A stretch of DNA of 64,000 nucleotides. Source: Chryseobacterium indologenes. Its GTDB lineage: Bacteria; Bacteroidota; Bacteroidia; Flavobacteriales; Weeksellaceae. Shown here piece after piece: positions 57,767 to 64,000 of the stretch. Made by a program: the position numbers and the translations under genes. Location: assembly GCA_002439165.1 (NCBI GenBank), contig DJTE01000010.1:1-64000 (forward strand), written 5' to 3'. Under the pieces are notes generated by a model. It was not told the DNA's origin and searched no databases. It saw nothing but the letters and a program-made list of their open reading frames with translations. Positions within the stretch are counted from its first letter, which is position 1, and the number at the start of each line of letters is the position of its first letter.

Positions 57767-59287
57767 TTAAAACGTTATCCCTATACTTGCGCCTGCAAAA
57801 TTATTGTTTTTTTTCTGGATTTTCTGCGTCTGATACTGGGCACTTACAAAGAATGCAGGCAGTTTTTCCAGTTTGAAATCATATCTCAGCACCGTTCCGA
57901 AAGTAGTGATATCACTGGCCTGGAACAGGTAATCCTGAAGTACCCACTCATCAACGGCTGCATTTCCTGCTGTACCCAGAGCATTAATGGATTTGCTGAC
58001 TGCTCTTTTAGAGAAATAAGGCTGGAAGGTAAGCACCTGGCTGTTACTGATCTGCTGTCTGTAATCCGCATTGATTCCGAAATAAGAATACACAAATTTC
58101 TGTCCGGAATTCGGATAAAGCCTGCGTTCCTTGATCTCTTCATATCCAAAGAAAGGAGTTGCTGTGATGGTAAAAGTATCCTGGTTATACTGATAAAAAC
58201 CTTTTACAGAGGCCATGTAATTTTCTTTGCGGTAGGCTTCTCTTTTGAAAAGCCGGCTCAGTGATGCCGTATTCATAGAGTAACCGTACTCAGATCCGGT
58301 TTTCCGGGAGGCTGCATATGAAGCGGATAATCCCAGTCTGTGTTTTTCTTTAATATTGAAGAATTTTGCTCCTTCCAGTTCAAAGGTTTCATTTTTCAGA
58401 TCAGACAGATCAAAATAGCTGTTCGTTTCATTATACCCTTTAATATTATTGGATCTTCCCACAGCAGCCTGAAGATAAAAATCCTTTCCCTGTTTATTGG
58501 AAATCTGAGCTCCGCCTTTATAGGCAAACTCTTCGTAGGTACTGGCAGGACGGGTTCCGCCATTGAAAAGGTAATTGGAAAAGCCAAATCCGGACATCTG
58601 GTATACATAAGGTCTTCCCAGCAGACTTTGAAACTGGATGGAACTGTTTTGAGTGTATTTGTTGAATTCCCCGAAAACGCCTGCTTCATATTCTCTGAAC
58701 ACCCTGTAATTCACTCCGGCATTCACCCGAAGATCTGAAGTTGTACTTTTCATCCTCGGATCTTTTGAGCGGTAGCCCATCTGTGCCGAATAGCTTACCT
58801 GCCCGGCCACAGTCCATCTGTTCATGTTCTGCAGGTAGCCGCCGGCAAACTGATAGCGTTCAAGATTTAATTTTCCTCCTACGGAATCTGCGGTGATGTA
58901 AGGAGCGATACGTTCGTAATCCAAAGTTTCGTTCCATTTCACAGCCCCTGTTTTTAAATTCTGGTACTTTGCACTTCCCCAGACAAAACGGTTGGGTTTC
59001 AGCTTTTGAAAAGATTGGGCTTCTACGGTTAGTCCTTTGCTGCCGTTTCCAAGCTGCTGGCGGTAAGCTTTCTCCTTATTGTCGTGATAACCGACTCCGA
59101 ATTCCGAAAACGATGAAGAACTGTAACCCGACATGGATGCCGGGTTATAGTAATAATTATTTCTGAAAGCTCTTTCCTGACTGTACTGGTTACTGAGGGT
59201 TTTAAAAAGGCTTATACTGTCCTGAGCCTTCATATTAAAAGAAATCCCGATCAGTAACAGGCAGAAAGATGTTTTGGTATGTAACAT
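57767..59287 (-). CDS. DUF6850-type outer-membrane beta-barrel protein
   Basis: A 506-residue predicted outer-membrane barrel with signal peptide MLHTKTSFCLLLIGISFNMKAQ. It is rich in alternating aromatic strands and ends in F (ASIGITF), as outer-membrane barrels do. By position and appearance it fits the DUF6850 family, found in Bacteroidota beside a TonB receptor, DUF4876 protein and cytochrome c peroxidase; I recall this from annotation habits and could not check it. Function unknown. Third gene of the operon, with 28 and 3 bp to its neighbours. Confidence 0.75.
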   Translation of the reverse strand: MLHTKTSFCLLLIGISFNMKAQDSISLFKTLSNQYSQERAFRNNYYYNPASMSGYSSSSFSEFGVGYHDNKEKAYRQQLGNGSKGLTVEAQSFQKLKPNRFVWGSAKYQNLKTGAVKWNETLDYERIAPYITADSVGGKLNLERYQFAGGYLQNMNRWTVAGQVSYSAQMGYRSKDPRMKSTTSDLRVNAGVNYRVFREYEAGVFGEFNKYTQNSSIQFQSLLGRPYVYQMSGFGFSNYLFNGGTRPASTYEEFAYKGGAQISNKQGKDFYLQAAVGRSNNIKGYNETNSYFDLSDLKNETFELEGAKFFNIKEKHRLGLSASYAASRKTGSEYGYSMNTASLSRLFKREAYRKENYMASVKGFYQYNQDTFTITATPFFGYEEIKERRLYPNSGQKFVYSYFGINADYRQQISNSQVLTFQPYFSKRAVSKSINALGTAGNAAVDEWVLQDYLFQASDITTFGTVLRYDFKLEKLPAFFVSAQYQTQKIQKKNNNFAGASIGITF

Positions 59288-59315
59288 AATTAGCTGTTGA
59301 ATATCAGATGACGGC

Positions 59316-60539
59316 TTAATGAACGATACCGTCTCTTAAACTTGGTTGAGCATCCTTCACAAAGTCATTCGTGGAATTGTTGGTATCCATATAAAGGTTT
59401 TTACCGTTGGACATCTGCCCGGTTACCTTACGTCTTACCGATTTTCCGAAACGGGTAGGGTCTTTATCAATCGTCCCTACGGAAGTCCATCCACCATCGA
59501 TGCTTGCAGAAGTAAGCGTGTGGGCAAATTTTGCAGAAACACTATTGTTTACTCCGTCAATAATCCATGAATTCGGAATAGAATAAGCACTTTTTGAAGT
59601 AACTCCACCAGCACTGTTTTGGTAAGTATAGTCGTATTTATTTTTCTGTAAGAAGCTGTCTTCAGTCTCTCCGAAAGGGAAACGGGCGATCACATAACTT
59701 TCAAAACCACGGTCATGCAGGAAGAACATGTTGAAATTCATCTGTGAGTAAATCACTTTTGCATTGGGAACAGAAGGGTTGTCTACCTGTCCCAGTGCCG
59801 GGTTGGTAGATGGATATTCAAAGTTGGCATTGTGAAGGTCATATGCTGTACTTGTCTGTGCCTTGTGATTGATGGCATTATCGGCAATAACGATGAAATC
59901 CCCTGGCTGTACCGGATATTCAGTACCTGAACCTGGAAGTACCATCACGGCTTTTACCGGAAATGACAGGTTGGCATTGTACGGGGTTGGATTTTTATCC
60001 TCTGTGGTAAGGAATTCAGACTGCCCTATGATCAGTTTGTCTGCATATAATACGCTATTGGTATTATTGGTTAATTTAAAATAACGTCCTGAATTGTAGT
60101 TTTTCCCATCCGCTGTTTTAATTCCTGTAAAGAAAACCTCTTCAATAATAAAATCTTCATGGAATTTCTTGATGATCAGAGGGATGTTAAGATTGGTGAC
60201 AGGCAGGGCGATATCAGTCTGTGCCATAGCACCCACCGATACTTCTTCACCGGCAGAGATTACAGCACCGTTTACTGTAATTTTGTAGGAACCGTATGGT
60301 AAAGGCAGGGAATAGGAATTAAGATTATTAATGGTTTCTCTTTTTACCGCACCTGTGTTTACTTCCTTGATCTCAAGGTCGAGGCTTTTATAGGATGAAA
60401 TATTTTCACCGGAAAAAGACAATGTTAAAACTCCCGTCTGGGTAGTGGAGGTTCCAAAATCATCACTTGAGCATGATGTTACCGTAAATGTTGTGGCCAT
60501 CATAGCCGCTAAACTTAGGAGTAAAACTCTTTTTTTCAT
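59316..60539 (-). CDS. DUF4876 domain lipoprotein
   Basis: A 407-residue lipoprotein (lipobox TSCSSDD near residue 23). The N-terminal part is a beta-sandwich-like region; the second part, from about 135, has FIIEEVFFTGIKTADGKNYNSGRYFKL and a LYADKLIIGQSEF segment similar to lamin-tail-like folds, as in the DUF4876 family. It is likely exposed on the outer membrane and partners the TonB receptor. Second gene of the operon: 19 bp from the receptor and 28 bp before the DUF6850-type gene. Its ligand is unknown. Confidence 0.85.
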   Translation of the reverse strand: MKKRVLLLSLAAMMATTFTVTSCSSDDFGTSTTQTGVLTLSFSGENISSYKSLDLEIKEVNTGAVKRETINNLNSYSLPLPYGSYKITVNGAVISAGEEVSVGAMAQTDIALPVTNLNIPLIIKKFHEDFIIEEVFFTGIKTADGKNYNSGRYFKLTNNTNSVLYADKLIIGQSEFLTTEDKNPTPYNANLSFPVKAVMVLPGSGTEYPVQPGDFIVIADNAINHKAQTSTAYDLHNANFEYPSTNPALGQVDNPSVPNAKVIYSQMNFNMFFLHDRGFESYVIARFPFGETEDSFLQKNKYDYTYQNSAGGVTSKSAYSIPNSWIIDGVNNSVSAKFAHTLTSASIDGGWTSVGTIDKDPTRFGKSVRRKVTGQMSNGKNLYMDTNNSTNDFVKDAQPSLRDGIVH

Positions 60540-60558
60540 TTTATTTATTTTTTTATTA

Positions 60559-63309
60559 TTAAAAATTGTAGTTCAGTTCCATCCCGAAATATGGAGTGTT
60601 GGCTCCTTTTCTGTAAACCGTTACATTATTGAAAACATAAGGCGAACTGTAATTGAAAAGCCTGTTGACGAATAATGAGGTTTTTAGAGCCTTATAAATA
60701 CTTTTGGTCACTTTTATATTTCCTGTGATGGTAAAGGTCATCAGCGTATCCATATTATCGGTAACCGAAACATTTCTTACCAGCCATTGTTTATAGGTAT
60801 CGGCTCTGTCAGCATCGGTGAAAGGGTGAACTACACCATCCATTCCGTAGTATGCGATAGGTTCGGCAATTCTCCGGTCATTTCTTCTGTGATCATAAAT
60901 GCTCCCCTGTAAAGACGCGGAAACAATCAGATCCAGGCTTGGCAGGTAAGTATCTACTAAAAGATTATAGTTGATATTAGAGTTATTATAACCGTCATCA
61001 TTTTTATAAATCCCGTAATATGGGAACGGCCCCAGTCCGATAGAAGTATTAGGTTTGAATGTAAACGGAACTGAGTTTCTGTACTGGGTTTTGAACCATG
61101 CTCCGGTAAGGGTAAACCTTGTATTGATTGCTCTGATCCTGGGTGAAGTATATCCGAACTCAATTCCCTGCTTTAAAATCTGGCTTCCGTTCTCATCCAC
61201 AAAATATTCTCCGAAAATGCTTTTCTGTTCATAAGGTACGTTGGTAAGATCCGGCCCGTTAGTCCATTGGGAAAGGTCTACCTGTGTTGCGTCATATAAT
61301 TTGTAAGAGTGAACAGCGGTATGCTTCATTTTACGGAAACCGTTGTCCATATCTTCCTTAAAGTAAGCCACAAAGAAATCATGATTTCTGTAACTCAGAT
61401 CCAGCCTGATTTCCTTTTTTACACTTTTTGCCGCTTCCAGATCTTTGTTCTCCCTTGACTGTACATACGTCATGAAGTTCACATAGCGGTACTGCGAATC
61501 ATTGTGGTAATAATTCAGCTGTGTGTAGTCCCAGTATTCTCTGTTGGGATACAGCATCAGCATGGTAGGCCGTTTGTAGAACTGTCCGTAACCCAGTGTA
61601 ATATCCGTTTTCAGTGGATAATTGTTGATGGTAAGATGTGGCAGGCTGTACTGAAAATTCAGTCTGGGTTCTGTAAGTACCTTTTTGCTGATGGCAAAAG
61701 AAGGATCAATGCCCATGCTTTTTGAAAATCTCAACCCTGCATATAAAGTGAATTTATGACGGTCTAAGGAATAACTCATCTGATCTCCGACAAAAGCGGA
61801 TAACAGGCTGGAAGCCGGAATATCATTATAAGGTCTCGGTCTTTCTATCCCAGAACTGGCAGACGGCGGTGTTTTCATGTCATAAACAAGTCCTCTTCCG
61901 TTGTTTTTTGAATATCTCCAGTCAAGTCCGGCTTCGTACTGATGGATAATTCCTGCCGTTTTTTTAGTCCCGTTTGCCTGGAAGAAAGCCGTGATATCCA
62001 GCGGTTTTCCTTCAGTGAAAAACTCAGTTACATAGCGTAAATCCGGAAAATATCCAACGTTTTCACCCTGTTCCGTGGCTAATGAGAAGGATCTCGGACC
62101 GGAAAGCTGTATCAGTTTTCTCTGCTCGATCTTTTCAAAACCCTGGCGGATAGCTGTATTAAGAGTTAATTTATTAAAAAAAGCATTTTTGTCCAGCTGA
62201 TAGATAAAATTATTGGTAAGGCTTATCTTCTGGTTATTGGATTCAAATTTGTCGGTTGAAGGGTATCCGTTATCCGGATCGTATTTTTTATGGTCGATAT
62301 TAGAGGAAAAATCAATATTGGATCTCCATTCCAGAGGTCTTGACCACAGGGTAGATGTTTTTTTTGAACGGATGGAAGCCGTGATACGCTGATAATTCTC
62401 AAACTCATCCGTCGGGTCAGATTTGGAATCCAGGAAATCCGCACTGGCGCTTAATTGCCAGTTGTCTGTGATCTTAAATCCTTTTCCTACATAATACTGC
62501 TTGCTGAATCCGTCAGCCTTAAATCTTGCCTGAAGAGGAGAATGTCCTACCTTACGCTCGATCTTGATTAATCCTGAAGTGAGGTCACCGTAAGACGCTG
62601 AAGGAATTCCCCGGATTACCTCCACTTTTTCGATGTCATTGGTGGAGATGGTTCGCATATCTACCCCGGAATAAGCCGTTTCACGATATTCCCCGGCTTT
62701 GCCGAACTGCTGGGTATCCACAGAAACCTGCATATCTGCATTGGAATTGATGATGTTGTCATCAATCATAAACTGAACGCCTAAAGATGAGGTTTTGTAA
62801 TCGCTTCCGGAGTAACCGCCTGTATTTTCGCGGAGTGTAGCTCTGTTGGTAACATTCAGGGAAGGTGTTTTGGCCAGACCTCCGGGCAGAAGCTCCATCA
62901 GATCACTGAAACTTGACGGCTGAAGGTGTTCCATAGCCTGCCTGTTGATGATCGACTTGGTCGTGAGCCCTTTTCCCTCTTTGGAAAATACTACAACTTC
63001 CTCCAGTTTGTTGACCGGTAAAAGCTGTACGGTGATATTCTGTCCTGAAGAAACTGAAATGCTGAGTTCTTTTTCCTGGTAATCGGAATGAATGATCCTG
63101 ATGTGATGTTTACCCCCTGAAACCGAAACAGAGGCTGTTCCGTTTTTGTCTGTGGTGGCAGAAATACCGTCTACCGTAACAGAGGCTCCATTGAGCTCCT
63201 TATTATTTTCATTAAAAACGGTAATATTCAGTTGCTGTTTTTCACTTTGAGCATAGATAAGCGGGGAGCTTAACATGAAAAAGAAAGCAAAAGGTAAAAA
63301 TCTTCTCAT
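60559..63309 (-). CDS. TonB-dependent receptor with N-terminal carboxypeptidase-like domain
   Basis: A 916-residue outer-membrane receptor and first gene of the operon. Signal peptide (about residues 1-21, ending IYAQ), a CarboxypepD_reg-like domain (residues about 26-105: NITVFNENNKELNGASVTVDG), a plug with VEVIRGIPSASYGDLTSGLIKIERK, and a barrel ending ELNYNF. No SusD partner. I chose the ATG at 63309; the ORF is open for 10 further codons. The 5' region carries a TACTTTTG -7 element flanked by a 15-bp inverted repeat, implying specific regulation. The substrate (a metal or metal-chelate) is inferred from the peroxidase partner. Confidence 0.93.
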   Translation of the reverse strand: MRRFLPFAFFFMLSSPLIYAQSEKQQLNITVFNENNKELNGASVTVDGISATTDKNGTASVSVSGGKHHIRIIHSDYQEKELSISVSSGQNITVQLLPVNKLEEVVVFSKEGKGLTTKSIINRQAMEHLQPSSFSDLMELLPGGLAKTPSLNVTNRATLRENTGGYSGSDYKTSSLGVQFMIDDNIINSNADMQVSVDTQQFGKAGEYRETAYSGVDMRTISTNDIEKVEVIRGIPSASYGDLTSGLIKIERKVGHSPLQARFKADGFSKQYYVGKGFKITDNWQLSASADFLDSKSDPTDEFENYQRITASIRSKKTSTLWSRPLEWRSNIDFSSNIDHKKYDPDNGYPSTDKFESNNQKISLTNNFIYQLDKNAFFNKLTLNTAIRQGFEKIEQRKLIQLSGPRSFSLATEQGENVGYFPDLRYVTEFFTEGKPLDITAFFQANGTKKTAGIIHQYEAGLDWRYSKNNGRGLVYDMKTPPSASSGIERPRPYNDIPASSLLSAFVGDQMSYSLDRHKFTLYAGLRFSKSMGIDPSFAISKKVLTEPRLNFQYSLPHLTINNYPLKTDITLGYGQFYKRPTMLMLYPNREYWDYTQLNYYHNDSQYRYVNFMTYVQSRENKDLEAAKSVKKEIRLDLSYRNHDFFVAYFKEDMDNGFRKMKHTAVHSYKLYDATQVDLSQWTNGPDLTNVPYEQKSIFGEYFVDENGSQILKQGIEFGYTSPRIRAINTRFTLTGAWFKTQYRNSVPFTFKPNTSIGLGPFPYYGIYKNDDGYNNSNINYNLLVDTYLPSLDLIVSASLQGSIYDHRRNDRRIAEPIAYYGMDGVVHPFTDADRADTYKQWLVRNVSVTDNMDTLMTFTITGNIKVTKSIYKALKTSLFVNRLFNYSSPYVFNNVTVYRKGANTPYFGMELNYNF

Positions 63310-63313
63310 TTTT

Positions 63314-63384
63314 ATTTGTTCTAAATAAGCAGAGCGCAAAAGTATAAAATATACCGATGTAAAGAAAGTTTATTTAGAACAAAT
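63314..63384. promoter_or_regulatory. 15-bp inverted repeat flanking the TonB-receptor promoter
   Basis: ATTTGTTCTAAATAA at 63314-63328 and its exact reverse complement TTATTTAGAACAAAT at 63370-63384, 41 bp apart. Between them, on the minus strand, lies TACTTTTG (63337-63344), a perfect -7 element 27 nt before the ATG. The arms would flank the start site and the -33 region. A regulator-binding pair is a reasonable inference; the regulator is unknown. Confidence 0.7.
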
Positions 63385-63446
63385 TAAAATAATTGACAAA
63401 AATCAGAAATAGAATCTGTAAAATTTTATATAATATCCGGTTGGTG

Positions 63447-64000
63447 TTATATAATATTCACCTCCCGTTCCAGTTCTATACCGAATTTTTCTTTTACGGA
63501 AAGGATGATTTCACCGGAAAAATCAAAGATTTCTTTCCCGGAAGCGTTTCCTGTGGCGTTGATAATCACCAGGGACTGGAGCCTGTGGGAAGCAGCATTG
63601 CCGATCTGCTTTCCTTTCCATCCGCATTGCTCAATGAGCCATCCGGCAGGTACTTTTACCCTGTCACCGTTCGGGTATCCCTGAATATTTTCGAATTTCT
63701 GCTTCAGTGCTTCGAACTGAGTGAGCGGAATTGTAGGGTTTTTAAAGAAACTTCCTGCGTTTCCTGTTTCTTTCGGATCGGGAAGTTTGCTCTGTCTGAT
63801 CTGAATTACCGCCCGTGATATATCCCGGATGGTAGGATTTTCTATTCCTTCACGTTCCAGTTCAGATCGGATAGCTCCATACTCTGTTCTAAGGTGATGT
63901 TCGTGGGTCGTTAATTTAAAAGTAACTTCCAGAATAACATATTTTCCTTTTCCTTCCTGTTTAAAAATAGAATCCCTGTACCCGAATCTGCAATCCTTCA
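63447..64000 (-). CDS. murB: UDP-N-acetylmuramate dehydrogenase (MurB), 3' part
   Basis: Reduces UDP-GlcNAc-enolpyruvate to UDP-MurNAc in peptidoglycan synthesis. The visible 184 codons translate to the C-terminal half: YRDSIFK, KETGNAGSFFKNP (active-site region), VPAGWLIEQCGWKGK, and a C-terminus ending LEREVNII. The 5' part lies beyond the right window edge, so the gene is incomplete only because of the window. Its stop codon is 138 bp upstream of the TonB-receptor start on the same strand. Confidence 0.95.
   Translation of the reverse strand, partial: KDCRFGYRDSIFKQEGKGKYVILEVTFKLTTHEHHLRTEYGAIRSELEREGIENPTIRDISRAVIQIRQSKLPDPKETGNAGSFFKNPTIPLTQFEALKQKFENIQGYPNGDRVKVPAGWLIEQCGWKGKQIGNAASHRLQSLVIINATGNASGKEIFDFSGEIILSVKEKFGIELEREVNII

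Overview
The window looks like a chromosomal segment from a Chryseobacterium-type member of the Flavobacteriia (Bacteroidota). Seen in the sequence: AT-rich intergenic DNA, TAnnTTTG-type -7 promoter elements, a DUF5103-type type IX secretion (T9SS) plug protein, a secreted FG-GAP protein with a C-terminal T9SS sorting tail, TonB-dependent receptors, LytS/LytTR signalling, and small double-glycine-leader peptides starting MKNLKKLSR. I saw no rRNA, tRNA, insertion sequence, prophage or CRISPR array. The genus is an inference from gene content.

Layout. 1-6.5 kb: DUF4403 protein, folB, four tandem Cys-rich bacteriocin-like peptide genes, then nadA, gmk, yicC and miaA. 6.5-10.5 kb: a repeat-bearing gap, a secreted serine hydrolase and a LytS/LytTR two-component pair. 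10.5-17.5 kb: a complete RND efflux operon (adaptor, pump, outer-membrane factor) with an upstream TetR gene and four matching 13-bp operator-like palindromes. 17.6-20.4 kb: thioredoxin-like protein, long dispersed repeats and two unknown genes. 20.4-26.6 kb: a trehalose-use locus (AraC regulator, MFS transporter, cytosolic trehalase, TonB receptor). 26.6-35.9 kb: housekeeping and mixed genes (LRR protein, MBL hydrolase, T9SS plug, hemH, Nfu, gamma-carbonic anhydrase, lipoprotein, PIF1-like helicase). 36-42.7 kb: LLM oxidoreductase, ribB with a degenerate GCH II domain, Crp/Fnr regulator, fmt, recQ. 42.8-50.2 kb: an OmpA-family tandem pair, folK/sppA, a GlsB-type protein, and ftsY next to DUF4295-rpmG-rpmB with a frame-disrupted ridA between them. 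50.4-56.2 kb: T9SS cargo, lnt, vanZ, proC, an unknown protein. 56.6-63.3 kb: a tight operon of TonB receptor, DUF4876 lipoprotein, DUF6850 barrel and di-haem peroxidase. The right edge holds the 3' part of murB.

The best candidates for under-described biology are: the four-gene peptide cluster, whose first two cores share the exact spacing C-x6-C-x5-C-x6-C; the TonB receptor/DUF4876/DUF6850/di-haem peroxidase operon, whose promoter is flanked by an exact 15-bp inverted repeat; and a family of intergenic repeats carrying two small hairpins, found here only between convergent genes. Two heptanucleotide tandem arrays lie at the 3' ends of minus-strand genes, one of them supplying the recQ stop codon. 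No tools were run: homology calls rest on recognised motifs and coordinates were read by eye.
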